Shown here: positions 33,454 through 42,194 of the stretch, in pieces
Layout: every line of letters begins with the position of its first letter
How positions within the stretch are numbered: position 1 is the stretch's first letter
NCBI GenBank assembly: GCA_023415835.1
Contig: JAEZJK010000026.1
Location: forward strand, 1 to 49,199
Origin: Bacillota bacterium
GTDB lineage: Bacteria; Bacillota; UBA4882; UBA8346
DNA: 49,199 nucleotides
Direction: 5' to 3'
Notes under the pieces: model-generated
What the model saw: the letters and a program-made list of their open reading frames with translations, nothing else
The model's database searches: none
What the model was told of the DNA's origin: nothing
Translations under genes and position numbers: made by a program

Positions 33454-34128
33454 TTATCCATAATTCATTTCCGTTAAAATTCCGGAAAGGGCAATCGCTT
33501 TTCTTCGATTTTCGGAAAGGGTAATGGTCTCATTATTGGAATAAAAATTTTCTTCTATTAGCTCTTTGGTTTCAGGGCTAAAAGTTGCCCTTATCCCATA
33601 TAAAGTGTTTTTAGAACTGCTTTTGGTCCCCTTGCCGTAATTAAAACGGAATCTCAAAACTGTCGGATATTGAGAATTTTTAAAAGGCTTCAAATTCCGC
33701 TTCAAATGTCTGATACGGATTAAAAGTCTCGATTGATTTATATCGATAAATCTGAACGATAGGAAATTGTTTGATCCGGACCTTATAACCCAAGTTTCTT
33801 AATAAGGAAATCCATTCATCCCAAGATAAACTCCAATTGAAACCAATTTTCCTCCAATTTTCAGGCATGCTATCTTCATTGGATAATGTTACCCTGTATG
33901 CGTTATCGTTTCGATAATCGAACTTTAACGAATTAATTATGTAATAACTGCTTTGAGCGGCTTTTCGCCTTAACTGGCTCATTTCAGCAGTGGTTGTCTT
34001 GCCGAGGGTTACTCAGTAGAGTGGAAATAATCCGTCTTCCTCCTGTTCTCCATAGGCTTGTCCTAAAATTAAAGTAAAGAATATCGTAGATATCAAAAAG
34101 AAACAACGACCTCTTTTGAATATTTCAT
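33454..34128 (-). pseudogene. Broken secreted-protein gene (three lesions)
   Basis: The minus strand has GGGAGG and an ATG at 34128, then a signal peptide that is readable only if one A is added in the AAAA run after codon 4 (the frame then gives FFLISTIFFTLILGQAYG). The next lesion is an in-frame TGA where TGG would give LYWVTLGK. The third is an extra T in GCCTTTTAAAAA near 33681, which ends the 100-codon middle frame; removing it joins EAEFEAF to KNSQYPTVLRF and the last 83-codon frame. The repaired product would be about 225 aa, exported, of unknown family. Three independent lesions make it a pseudogene rather than a sequencing error. Confidence 0.7.
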
Positions 34129-34379
34129 TGTAATATTCCTCCCTGAAACAAAGCAAACTTTAAAGATAATCGCAAACTTAAGTTTACCAGAAAATATTAC
34201 CATTAAATATTCTCTGATTTAAAAAATTTCCCTTTATTTACATACTATCCTTAATGTTTCTATTTTTTCGATGTATTAAAGGTAGATCCACCTATAGCCA
34301 AGATATTATTCCTAAAAAGGGAATCTCCGCTTTAATGCCGAATCTTTAGAAATGTTTTTCGAAGTTAGGAGGAGAGATC

Positions 34380-36086
34380 ATGAAGCGAACCATACTCTTT
34401 TTACTGCTAATCTGTTGTATATATCCTTCCATTTCCGCAGCATCCGATTTCAACGGCTTCTTTGTTATGGATCAAATAAAAAATTCAGTTGAAATCTTTG
34501 ACCGGACAAAACGGATTAACACCATTAAATCCGCTCCTAAGCCCTCCAGAATTATCAAAAATCCTAATAACAACGGTTATATTTTAATGAATCGCGGTGA
34601 TAAAAAAAATTCTGGAGGGCTTACTTTCTTAAACCCCGATTTCAAGCCTGCCACCCGGAAAGATCTCCCTGGTTCGGTGGTCCAAGACTTTTACCTCAAA
34701 AAATCCGGCCTTTGGTTATTATTCACTGTTTCTTCAGATAACGATAAACCGGTCTCCAACCTTACCTGCTACGATCTAAAAACTGAAGCCACTAATACTA
34801 TTTCCTTAAATGGGCCTCCAGCGGCCTACCGGTTTAATGATGATCGAACCCAACTGGCAGTCGGCACTCTCGGCAATGCTAAAAATAAAGTACCGGCCGA
34901 GTTAGCGCTGATCGACCTTATCCAAAATGAAGTCCGTATGTTCCCGGTCTCCGCCAACCCCGGAGCAATCTATCAAACTACATCCGGTAAAATAGTCGTA
35001 GCTTGCGGCGGTTTCCGCAATAGTCAAAAATACCCTTCGAAAGCCTTAATTGAAAGAACGGATACCGCGGAATTCGCCAAACTGCATTGGATTGATACCG
35101 TTACCGGCGAGACCGAAGTCACCCAATTAGGATACTCTCCGCTGATAATCAGGCAAGACCAAAACTATTCAGATTCATTCTATGCGGTTTGCGCTAATGT
35201 TTACGGCGATCCAAACGAAGAACAAATGGGCATAACCATCGGCAATATTCTAAACGAATCTAACCAACCTGCCGCAACATTTTTTAAGATAACTTCCGGT
35301 AAAATCAGCGCCGACTTGAAACTCCAAAACCAACCCAATCTTTTGGTCCAACCCTCATTCGATACTGTTTGCCTTCAAGGCAAAAAAGAACTTTTAATAG
35401 TCGATGTTTCTGAACCGACCCCAAAAGTATTGGAATATAAACATGACAAGGATATTGACGAATTCCTTTACAATAACGACGGGACTATCGGTTATCTCTC
35501 CAATTCCAATAGCAACTATCTAAATATCATCGATTTAAAGGCTGGTAAAGAAATTAAAATCATAAAAATCAGCGACACGTTTTATATTGGAAAAATGTTT
35601 CTCAACTTTTTCGGTTCAGGCTACCCTCCGGTAATTCAGTCACAGCCTGGCGCAACTTTTAAATCCGTTAACTCTTCTGAAAATCGGAGAATGTTCTTTT
35701 CAAAAGATTCTTCACAACTATATATACTCGCCGGCGCACCCGAATTAAGCGTTATTGACCTCCAAACCAATGAAGTCAAATCGGTGATTAAGTTCAAAGA
35801 TACCCAATATGGAATCCATCCGACTCCCGACGGTAAATTGATCACCGTCACCACGGAAAATGGTTGGCATCTGCTTGACCCATCCAAAAAGGAACCTCTA
35901 TTTAGTCTTAATTTTCAACTGGAAGAATCCGAACAAGGTCCCGAAAAGGGTTACTATAGCCCCGACGAGAACTTATTGGTAATTCCGTTTAAAAACTACC
36001 TTTACCTAATCGATCCCATTCAGGGTGTTTCAATAGGCAAAACCCGCACCAAAGCTATTGCGCCGCTAATTGCCTGGCCGGAATGA
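34380..36086 (+). CDS. Secreted beta-propeller-like protein
   Basis: A 568-aa exported protein. The signal peptide is MKRTILFLLLICCIYPSISA. The mature part has repeated four-stranded blades of the YncE/WD40-like type, for example NSVEIFDRTKRINTI, LTCYDLKTEATNTISL, ELALIDLIQNEVRMF, LNIIDLKAGKEIKIIK, LSVIDLQTNEVKSVIKF and LYLIDPIQGVSIG, where D/IDL..NE turns recur. There are roughly seven to ten blades; no catalytic motif is evident. Such proteins often act as binding platforms or in envelope assembly. AGGAGGAG lies six bases before the ATG. It follows the pseudogene divergently and ends at a bidirectional terminator. Confidence 0.75.
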   Translation: MKRTILFLLLICCIYPSISAASDFNGFFVMDQIKNSVEIFDRTKRINTIKSAPKPSRIIKNPNNNGYILMNRGDKKNSGGLTFLNPDFKPATRKDLPGSVVQDFYLKKSGLWLLFTVSSDNDKPVSNLTCYDLKTEATNTISLNGPPAAYRFNDDRTQLAVGTLGNAKNKVPAELALIDLIQNEVRMFPVSANPGAIYQTTSGKIVVACGGFRNSQKYPSKALIERTDTAEFAKLHWIDTVTGETEVTQLGYSPLIIRQDQNYSDSFYAVCANVYGDPNEEQMGITIGNILNESNQPAATFFKITSGKISADLKLQNQPNLLVQPSFDTVCLQGKKELLIVDVSEPTPKVLEYKHDKDIDEFLYNNDGTIGYLSNSNSNYLNIIDLKAGKEIKIIKISDTFYIGKMFLNFFGSGYPPVIQSQPGATFKSVNSSENRRMFFSKDSSQLYILAGAPELSVIDLQTNEVKSVIKFKDTQYGIHPTPDGKLITVTTENGWHLLDPSKKEPLFSLNFQLEESEQGPEKGYYSPDENLLVIPFKNYLYLIDPIQGVSIGKTRTKAIAPLIAWPE

Positions 36087-36405
36087 AAGAAGGGTGAAGG
36101 GTGAAGTTTGAGATTGCCTTGGTACTTCAAGGTTTCAAAACTTTCAACTGAAACTTCCGTTCGGACAAAGGAATTTGGTTTTAACCCTAAGTACAAATAT
36201 ATAGAAACCAAAAGACTTCCCAAATTAAATAGGGAAGTCTTTTTACGGTTTGTCTATGATAATATTGATTTTATAAATCCATGTTAAATCAGTGTCAATC
36301 CTGTCTAAAAGGTTCTTTCACAAGATTTTTCGCAAAAAAATCACAGTCAATACTGTAAAATCAACATATAATCCGTGCAATCTTCGACATCTGCGTAATT
36401 TGCGA
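36087..36405. other. Intergenic: heptamer repeat, terminator, decayed repeats
   Basis: Contains GAAGGGT repeats (about 36089-36106), the terminator at 36211-36244, and two stretches of a dispersed repeat family: AAATCCATGTTAAATCAGTG near 36275, and CAATCTTCGACATCTGCGTA near 36378. No gene. Confidence 0.6.
36211..36244. terminator. Bidirectional Rho-independent terminator
   Basis: AAAGACTTCCC (36211-36221) pairs with GGGAAGTCTTT (36232-36242), followed by more T on plus and an A/T-rich flank on minus. Sits between the convergent propeller gene and lonC. Confidence 0.85.
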
Positions 36406-38349
36406 TTAATTTTTACCCAGGGTCAATTCGACAATCTCCTGAACGGTTTCCACCGGAATCACTTTTATATCGTCAAGGCCACTCGGGACATCTTTCTCGT
36501 TTTCCTTGGGGACAAAGACTGTCTTGACCCCGGCTTGCCTGGCGCCGTAAATCTTCTCCAAAACCCCGCCGACTGCTTTGATTTTACCTTGAATCGACAC
36601 TTCGCCGGTGACCGCAATATTTTGAGGAATCGGCCGTTTGGTCAGGCAACTGACGATCGTCAAGGTAATCGCCACTCCGGCCGATGGGCCGTCGATCTTG
36701 CCACCGCCGATTACATTTACATGTACATCGAAATCGGATAAATCCATTTCAGTTATCAATCGCACTACAGAGGTAGCATTGAAAACCGAATCTTTTGTCA
36801 TACTACCCGCAGTCTCGTTGAACCTAAGCCTGCCTTTGCCTTTCTCGGCTGCTGGAAAACAGACAGCCTCAATCTCAAGCACCGAACCGACAAAACCGCT
36901 GACTCCCAATCCAAATATTTTACCCAGCTCCGCCTGATCCGACGCCTTGATTGTTACATAGGGAGATAACCGGCTGACTTGGATGGTTTCATAGAGATCC
37001 GTCTCGGTAATCCCGATCTCCTCCAAGTTTATTGATTGGCCTTTACGTTTGTATAAGGCCAAACCATAAGCATCGGCTAAAATTCCAGCTGCTTTCCGGC
37101 CTTCAATGGTGTAATTGCTTACTAGTTCCGGAATACTCGGGTCAAATTTCACCTTAAGCCGTTCAGCGGCGCTGATTACAATTTCTTTAATATCGGCTTG
37201 ATCCAAGGGTTCAAAATAAACTTCAGCGCACCGGGAACGAATCGCCGGGCTGATCTCCGAAGGATCCCTGGTAGTAGCGGCGATTAAGACAAAGTCTGCC
37301 GGAGCCCCTTCCGCAAACAATTTTTTAATATACTTCGGCACATTAGGATCGTTAGGATCATAATAGGCCGAATCAAAAGATACCCGTTTATCCTCAAGCA
37401 CCTTCAACAGTTTGTTCTGAAGCATCGGATCCATCTCGCCGATTTCATCGATAAAGAGAACCCCGCCATGAGCTTCGGTTACCAAACCAAGTTTTGGCTC
37501 CGGAACCCCTCCTTCAGCCAAATCCCGCCTGGCCCCTTGATAAATCGGATCATGCACCGAACCCAAAAGCGGATTGGTAATATCCCTAGGATCCCATCGT
37601 AGTGTAGTCCCATCTACCTCTACGAAGGAAGCGTCCTCTTTAAAAGGGGTGAATTGTAGTTTTTTGGCTTCTTCCAGTACCAACCTAGCCACAGTGGTTT
37701 TACCCACTCCCGGAGGTCCGTATAAGATAACATGCTGCGGAAACGGCGATGCAATCTTGCCAAGCAAGGCTTTAATCGCCCGATCCTGGCCCACAACTTC
37801 CCCCAAATTAGATGGTTTCAAGGTTTCCATCACTGATTTGGAGAGGCTGATTTCATCCATTTTCTCAAGATCATTCAATTTCTTCAAAGTATGAGGGTTG
37901 TCGGGACCAGCCGATTCTTGAAGAATTTGAATCTTGATCTCTTTTAAATATTCTTCATGCCGTTGTTGCATCCGTTCAGCGATTTTTTTCTCAATTTTAT
38001 CTTCAACGGTACGGCGCGCGATCAGATCCGCGATCTCTTCCTCAATCTCATTAAGGGCTTCGGGAAGGTCCTTTCGGTGCAGCTGGTTTTCAATGGTTGG
38101 ATCCTCAAAAACGATTCTTTGTAAAGCCAATACTCTTTCTTCAAGTACTTCGGAACGCATTAATTTTAAGGCTTCCAATTTCCCAGCTTTTAACACCAGT
38201 TTATCGGAACCGTATAAATTAGATAGCAAGGCGAAGATCGCCGCAACTTGCCTTAATAATTGTTCTTCATCAAGCAGCCGGTCATGCAAAGGGACAGTCA
38301 GTTCATTTTGTTTAGCACGAACCGAAATCTTTCTTAAAATGTTCTTCAT
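36406..38349 (-). CDS. lonC: ATP-dependent protease LonC
   Basis: A 647-aa Lon-family AAA+ protease of the Firmicute LonC type. The N-terminal helical/coiled-coil part (RRTVEDKIEKKIAERMQQRHEEY) replaces the canonical LON domain. The ATPase has ILYGPPGVGKTTVARL (Walker A) and GVLFIDEIGEMD (Walker B). The C-terminal peptidase has the Ser-Lys dyad: Ser556 in DGPSAG and Lys599 in GGVLEKIYG. Length and architecture match LonC rather than LonA or LonB. I start at the ATG at 38349 behind AAAGGAGC. It lies downstream of rplI and is not accompanied by lonB. Confidence 0.93.
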   Translation of the reverse strand: MKNILRKISVRAKQNELTVPLHDRLLDEEQLLRQVAAIFALLSNLYGSDKLVLKAGKLEALKLMRSEVLEERVLALQRIVFEDPTIENQLHRKDLPEALNEIEEEIADLIARRTVEDKIEKKIAERMQQRHEEYLKEIKIQILQESAGPDNPHTLKKLNDLEKMDEISLSKSVMETLKPSNLGEVVGQDRAIKALLGKIASPFPQHVILYGPPGVGKTTVARLVLEEAKKLQFTPFKEDASFVEVDGTTLRWDPRDITNPLLGSVHDPIYQGARRDLAEGGVPEPKLGLVTEAHGGVLFIDEIGEMDPMLQNKLLKVLEDKRVSFDSAYYDPNDPNVPKYIKKLFAEGAPADFVLIAATTRDPSEISPAIRSRCAEVYFEPLDQADIKEIVISAAERLKVKFDPSIPELVSNYTIEGRKAAGILADAYGLALYKRKGQSINLEEIGITETDLYETIQVSRLSPYVTIKASDQAELGKIFGLGVSGFVGSVLEIEAVCFPAAEKGKGRLRFNETAGSMTKDSVFNATSVVRLITEMDLSDFDVHVNVIGGGKIDGPSAGVAITLTIVSCLTKRPIPQNIAVTGEVSIQGKIKAVGGVLEKIYGARQAGVKTVFVPKENEKDVPSGLDDIKVIPVETVQEIVELTLGKN

Positions 38350-38445
38350 CAAAAGCTCCTTTAAAATATCAAAACCTTAAAAGGCAAAAATAATTACCAT
38401 TATGGAATATAGAAATTCTCAAACATTTGTTTTTAGGTAATCATT

Positions 38446-38892
38446 TTATTCAGCAACCACATTTACGTTAATCTCAGCGCTGATTCCCTTATAAAGGTGT
38501 ACCTTGACTTGATGTTTGCCGAGATTTTTAATGGAGTCCCCAATTTCCAGCTTCCTTTTATCCAGTTCAATCTTTGTGGTTTGATAAATTAGGTCTGCCA
38601 AGTCTTTTCCGGTGATCGAACCGAATAAACGGCCGCCTTCACCTGCTTTAACCTTAAAACTAATCTCCAACCCATTGAGACGGCCAGCTAATTGCCTGGC
38701 CTCTTCCGCTTCCCGGAGTTCCTTTTGGGCGGTCATTTCCTTTTGATCGGCCAATATTTTTAAATTCCCGGTAGTGGCTTCAATCGCCAAACCCTTTGGT
38801 AATAAATAATTTCGTGCATGGCCATCCGCCACCTCTTTAATTTCCCCTCGTTTACCTAAAGCGCGGATGTCTTGTTTCAAAATCACTTTCAC
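38446..38892 (-). CDS. rplI: 50S ribosomal protein L9
   Basis: Large-subunit protein L9. The sequence VKVILKQDIRALGKRGEIKEV followed by GHARNYLLPKGLAIEAT is the family's N-terminal domain, and the C-terminal domain begins after a long helix rich in Glu/Arg. I start at GTG 38892 (148 aa, the usual length); the open frame upstream to 38982 is not L9-like. It is separated from the rpsR end by the MazG-like gene and is followed by lonC, not directly by dnaB. Confidence 0.96.
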   Translation of the reverse strand: MKVILKQDIRALGKRGEIKEVADGHARNYLLPKGLAIEATTGNLKILADQKEMTAQKELREAEEARQLAGRLNGLEISFKVKAGEGGRLFGSITGKDLADLIYQTTKIELDKRKLEIGDSIKNLGKHQVKVHLYKGISAEINVNVVAE

Positions 38893-39048
38893 GATACCAC
38901 CATCTTTCTTGAATATCGGCGATGTTTCGCCAAACACATTTTGTCCCATCAATTCAAACTTAATTAAGTTTAAATAAATCACTATCGTAGAACCTTAATT
39001 GGTTTGCTGCCGGTTCCTGTCTCCCGGATCCTAGTTACATTAAAAAGT

Positions 39049-39369
39049 TCAATACCGGTTGCGTTCCTTAACGTATTGTTGAAGATTAGTAATGTCACCA
39101 TACCATTCTTCAATCTCATGTTCTTGCATTTCCGGGGAGTCTAACCGTTGTTCAATTTTGGCGTCAATTTTTGCATATGAAAAACCAAGGCGTTTGCCCA
39201 AGAAATAACAGCCCATTATTAAATTGGCTAAAGCGTCCAAGATGGCCTCTTCATTGTTTTTAATCAGCGACTTGAATAGGGCGCCGACGCCGCTAAGCAA
39301 TTCAGCCTTAAGCCATTCGATAATTCTTACATTTTTGACAATGTTCAGATCGGAGTTGGTAGAAGACAT
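39049..39369 (-). CDS. MazG-like family protein
   Basis: A 106-aa all-helical protein of the MazG-like family found next to ribosomal genes in Clostridia. NVRIIEWLKAELLSGVGALFKSL and NEEAILDALANLIMGCYFLGKRLG match the family pattern, including acidic residues comparable with the Mg-binding helix of MazG pyrophosphohydrolases. The second metal-binding acidic pair is less clear, so catalytic activity is uncertain. It sits between rpsR and rplI. Confidence 0.8.
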   Translation of the reverse strand: MSSTNSDLNIVKNVRIIEWLKAELLSGVGALFKSLIKNNEEAILDALANLIMGCYFLGKRLGFSYAKIDAKIEQRLDSPEMQEHEIEEWYGDITNLQQYVKERNRY

Positions 39370-39565
39370 CGGGCAGTTCCTCCTTCAACCCAATCTATTC
39401 TCTATTGAGTCGATTTTTCCTGCGCGCCATATCTTATGCAACCACATTATTAGAATTTAAAACTTATCAAAAATCATTAAAGCGATATCTAATGGATTAT
39501 TAAAAACCATGGATAAGTTTACTCCTATAGCTGAAAAAACATGTAATTTCACTAAAAAATGGCTG

Positions 39566-39592
39566 AAAAAAAAGAGGCCATTTCGGCCTCTT
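39566..39592 (-). terminator. Rho-independent terminator after rpsR
   Basis: AAGAGGCC (39572-39579) pairs with GGCCTCTT (39585-39592), followed on the minus strand by eight T. It overlaps the rpsR stop codon and ends the rpsF-ssb-rpsR transcript. Confidence 0.92.
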
Positions 39593-39857
39593 ATTCGCTG
39601 GTATAAGGTAATAACGCAACCTGTCTTGCACGCTTGATTGCACTGGTAAGCTGCCGTTGGTGAACGGCGCAATTACCGGAAATACGCCGCGGCAAAATTT
39701 TACCCCGTTCGGTAACGAACCTTTTTAGTTTGGCCGTTTCTTTATAGTCGATTGCTTCTACTTTATCAACACAGAAAGAACATACTTTCTTTCTGGGTTT
39801 ACGCCCTCCGCCTTTACCGGATGAATCACGGTCGCGATCTCTTTCATATCTTGCCAA
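39591..39857 (-). CDS. rpsR: 30S ribosomal protein S18
   Basis: Small-subunit protein S18, partner of S6. KKVCSFCVDKVEAIDYKE and RRISGNCAVHQRQLTSAIKRARQ are diagnostic. It has 88 aa with a charged N-terminal extension (RYERDRDRDSSGKGGGRK). The CxxC and the later Cys suggest the zinc-type (C+) form. Last gene of rpsF-ssb-rpsR, with a terminator over its stop codon. Confidence 0.97.
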   Translation of the reverse strand: MARYERDRDRDSSGKGGGRKPRKKVCSFCVDKVEAIDYKETAKLKRFVTERGKILPRRISGNCAVHQRQLTSAIKRARQVALLPYTSE

Positions 39858-39880
39858 TAGAACTCACCTCCGCCAAAATC

Positions 39881-40285
39881 TTAAAATGGAAGATCGTCAA
39901 GGTTTATGCCGCCCAAATCATCGTCATTGCCGATGTTTGGAGTGTTTTCATTACTTTGATTGTCTTCACGGTTGCGATCCAAAAACTGGACAAAATTGGC
40001 TACCACTTCGGCAACACGCCTCTTTTGCCCGTCCTGAGTTTCATAGCCACGGATTTGCAAACGCCCTTCGACTCCGACCAATCTTCCTTTTTTAAGATAG
40101 TTGGCGCAAAGTTCGGCCTGTTTTTGCCAAGCCACGATTCGAATGAAATCCGTCTGCCGTTCTCCTTGTTGGTTTGTGGTAGGACGGTCTACCGCCAAGT
40201 CAAAATTGGCTACCGCCACTCCATTTGGAGTATAACGAAGTTCAGGATCTCTCGTTAACCGACCAATTAAAACAATATGGTTCAT
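39881..40285 (-). CDS. ssb: Single-stranded DNA-binding protein
   Basis: SSB protects single-stranded DNA at forks and recruits partners. The 134-aa protein has the OB-fold start MNHIVLIGRLTRDPELRYTPNGVAVANFDLAVDR and FIRIVAWQKQAELCANYLKKG. The acidic C-terminal tip is present as DDLPF, the protein-interaction tail. The linker is short (about 20 residues). Located between rpsF and rpsR as in Bacillus. Confidence 0.97.
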   Translation of the reverse strand: MNHIVLIGRLTRDPELRYTPNGVAVANFDLAVDRPTTNQQGERQTDFIRIVAWQKQAELCANYLKKGRLVGVEGRLQIRGYETQDGQKRRVAEVVANFVQFLDRNREDNQSNENTPNIGNDDDLGGINLDDLPF

Positions 40286-40299
40286 AACGATCTCCTTCG

Positions 40300-40587
40300 T
40301 TATTCTTCTTTTTTGATTACCAGATGACGTAAAATATCATCACTAATCTTTAGGATACGTTCTAATTCTTGAGCCGCGCTACTGGGAGATTTAAAGTACA
40401 TCAACACATAATACCCTTCGATTTTGTCGTTTACTTCGTAAGCAAGCCTTCGCTTACCCCAACGTTCAGTTTTGATGATCTCTCCACCGCCGTTTTTAAC
40501 GACATCCTCGAATCGGGTAACTGCAGCGTTAATACCTTCTTCATCCAACTCGGCATTCAGAATATACATGACTTCGTAATCGCGCAC
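40300..40587 (-). CDS. rpsF: 30S ribosomal protein S6
   Basis: Small-subunit protein S6, binding S18 and 16S rRNA. RDYEVMYILNAELDEEGINA and WGKRRLAYEVNDKIEGYYVLMYF are the family landmarks. I start at GTG 40587 (95 aa): AGGAGGTG lies six bases upstream, and the upstream GTG at 40596 would be inside that ribosome site. First gene of the operon, with a promoter and a leader hairpin upstream. Confidence 0.97.
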   Translation of the reverse strand: MRDYEVMYILNAELDEEGINAAVTRFEDVVKNGGGEIIKTERWGKRRLAYEVNDKIEGYYVLMYFKSPSSAAQELERILKISDDILRHLVIKKEE

Positions 40588-40608
40588 CCGAATCACCTCC
40601 TCCCTTTG

Positions 40609-40644
40609 GACTAAACGGCCCCGGCAAGCCGGAGCAGGGAAGTC
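40609..40644 (-). promoter_or_regulatory. Probable S6:S18 autoregulatory leader
   Basis: The minus-strand transcript from the rpsF promoter begins near this hairpin: GCTCCGG-CTTG-CCGGGGC forms a 7-bp stem with a CUUG tetraloop, followed by CCG/CGTTT and closed by GACT/AGTC. Known S6:S18 leaders place a conserved CCG in a bulge near such a stem. The layout fits but the match is by eye. Confidence 0.5.
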
Positions 40645-40652
40645 ACGGAAGC

Positions 40653-40681
40653 ATTATACACTTTTCCGAGACTAAATTCAA
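40653..40681 (-). promoter_or_regulatory. Sigma-A promoter of rpsF-ssb-rpsR
   Basis: TTGAAT (40676-40681) and a perfect TATAAT (40653-40658) with a 17-bp spacer on the minus strand, about 65 bp upstream of the rpsF start. Confidence 0.85.
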
Positions 40682-40689
40682 GTGAAATT

Positions 40690-40893
40690 TCACTCATTAA
40701 TCGAATCGGGGAACGCCGACTTAACAATGGTTTTTACTGCTTTTTCAAACTTGGGGCGGGGTAACATCAAAACCCGGCCGCACTTTAGGCACTTGACCCT
40801 AAAATCCATCCCTACCCGGAGAACTTCCCAATCTGTTCCGCCACAAGGATGAACCTTACGCATCTTAACAATATCGCCAACATAAAATTTCAT
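40690..40893 (-). CDS. DUF951 protein
   Basis: A 67-aa protein of the DUF951 family. MKFYVGDIVKMRKVHPCGGTDWEVLRVGMDFRVKCLKCGRVLML fits the family, with Cys residues (PCGG and CLKCG) that may bind zinc. I start at ATG 40893, 4 bp after lipM ends, with GGTGAT ahead. Function unknown; the family is common in Firmicutes, often near ribosomal or replication genes. Confidence 0.85.
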   Translation of the reverse strand: MKFYVGDIVKMRKVHPCGGTDWEVLRVGMDFRVKCLKCGRVLMLPRPKFEKAVKTIVKSAFPDSINE

Positions 40894-40897
40894 CAGA

Positions 40898-41749
40898 TCA
40901 CCGATCCCTAGCCTGAATCCCATTCAATCTCATTTGATTGCCGGTATTGCCTCGTTTAAAATTCCATTCATCGGTAGCATATTTCTTTTTCACCAATGAG
41001 TGAGCTAATTCGGTTTCAGCTTCGGTTAAATTTCCAGGTTCAAATGTTATTCCATATAATTGACTGAAACTATCGGTTATTTTCAAAGCTAATTCCGATG
41101 GTTTCAACATGACTCCGAGCCCTTCCATTGAACTAATCTTAGACTGAATCTTTTCCGTAAAAGCCGTCAAGGATTCAGCCGGAATCCGCAAAACAGACCC
41201 AAGATCCATAGCGGAAAAACTTAACAGAACCGATCCGTGTTGCAAAAAAGAACCTTTCTGCCTAAATTGGGCGCTGCCAACCAGTTTTTTTCCATTGACA
41301 GTAAGCTCATACCAGGAAGGGGATTCGAAACAGGCCCCTGAAGTAGCATGTTTATCAGAGCCTTGATTTAACTCGGCCTCCACTCCTAATTCTAGCAAGG
41401 CATTAGCAAAGGCCTTTGAAATATATAAATAAGACCCAAGCAGGCTATCGGGAAGGCCTTCCTTGGCTCCAGCCACTACCGAATAAGTAAGTTCCCGGTC
41501 ATGCAGGACAGCCCGGCCTCCGGTATTCCGCCTAACTAAACCATACCCTTTCAGGCGAAGCTGATCGATATTGATTTCACGCCCAACATCCTGAAAGTAG
41601 CCTATTGATATCGTAGCTGGAGACCACCCATAAAACCGGAGCGTCGGAGGGCTCATCCCTTCCAAATAGCAGGTAAAAATCCCTTCATCAACCGCCATAT
41701 TCCAAGCCGGGTTGGCTTCCTGATAAGCCAGGACTCTCCATCTTGTCAT
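40898..41749 (-). CDS. lipM: Octanoyltransferase LipM
   Basis: Transfers octanoate from ACP to GcvH in the Firmicute lipoate pathway. The 283-aa protein has the biotin/lipoate-ligase fold: PPTLRFYGWSPATISIGYFQD, VRRNTGGRAVLHDRELTYSV and KKLVGSAQFR. Cys140 in SGACFESPSWYE corresponds to the LipM catalytic Cys. It overlaps the gcvH end by 4 bp, matching the donor/acceptor relation. A lipoate ligase (LplA) is an alternative, but the Cys and neighbour favour LipM. No lipA or lipL is in the window. Confidence 0.85.
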   Translation of the reverse strand: MTRWRVLAYQEANPAWNMAVDEGIFTCYLEGMSPPTLRFYGWSPATISIGYFQDVGREINIDQLRLKGYGLVRRNTGGRAVLHDRELTYSVVAGAKEGLPDSLLGSYLYISKAFANALLELGVEAELNQGSDKHATSGACFESPSWYELTVNGKKLVGSAQFRQKGSFLQHGSVLLSFSAMDLGSVLRIPAESLTAFTEKIQSKISSMEGLGVMLKPSELALKITDSFSQLYGITFEPGNLTEAETELAHSLVKKKYATDEWNFKRGNTGNQMRLNGIQARDR

Positions 41750-42126
41750 TTTTTACCAATCAATGCCGCGTAAGCCTCTGGAGTCAAAAGTTCATCTACT
41801 TCCTTTACATCTTCCGGTTCGATAATTACAATCCAACCTTTTCCGTATGGATCCTGGTTAACCAGTTCCGGGCTATGTTCCAAAGTATCATTAATCTCCA
41901 TAACCTCTCCTGATATTGGAGCGTAAATCTGGGAGACCGCTTTAACCGATTCGATGGTTGCCAAAGCATCCTTAACTTTTAATTTTTCACCGGCGCCTGG
42001 AAGATCAACGAATACTACATCTCCCAATTCTTTTTGGGCATGCTCGGTTATTCCTACGGTTACCTTATCACCCTCAATTTTAATCCATTCATGTTCTGAA
42101 GTGTATTTCAAATCTTTCGGTAACAT
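41746..42126 (-). CDS. gcvH: Glycine cleavage system H protein
   Basis: Lipoyl carrier protein. The 126-aa protein has YTSEHEWIKIEGDKVTVGIT, GDVVFVDLPG and ALATIESVKAVSQIYAP, with the modified Lys62 in SVKA. No gcvT or gcvP gene is in the window; with lipM adjacent, its main role here may be to receive octanoate for relay to other lipoyl enzymes, as in Bacillus. The start has GGGAGGT ahead of it. A 20-codon ORF with a strong ribosome site lies just upstream. Confidence 0.95.
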   Translation of the reverse strand: MLPKDLKYTSEHEWIKIEGDKVTVGITEHAQKELGDVVFVDLPGAGEKLKVKDALATIESVKAVSQIYAPISGEVMEINDTLEHSPELVNQDPYGKGWIVIIEPEDVKEVDELLTPEAYAALIGKK

Positions 42127-42194
42127 CTGATTACCTCCCTTTATTGAAGCTACTTCGTTGAACTTCCTAAAAATGTAGAAAATGGGGCACTGTT

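Noticed and set aside
33680..33705. Programmed +1 frameshift at TTT-TAA between the two longer frames
   Set aside because: Two further lesions (a missing A in the signal-peptide region and an in-frame TGA) break the same gene, so decay explains all three better.
36292..36741. A 149-codon plus-strand ORF opposite the lonC end
   Set aside because: It runs antisense through the conserved peptidase domain of lonC and has no ribosome site.
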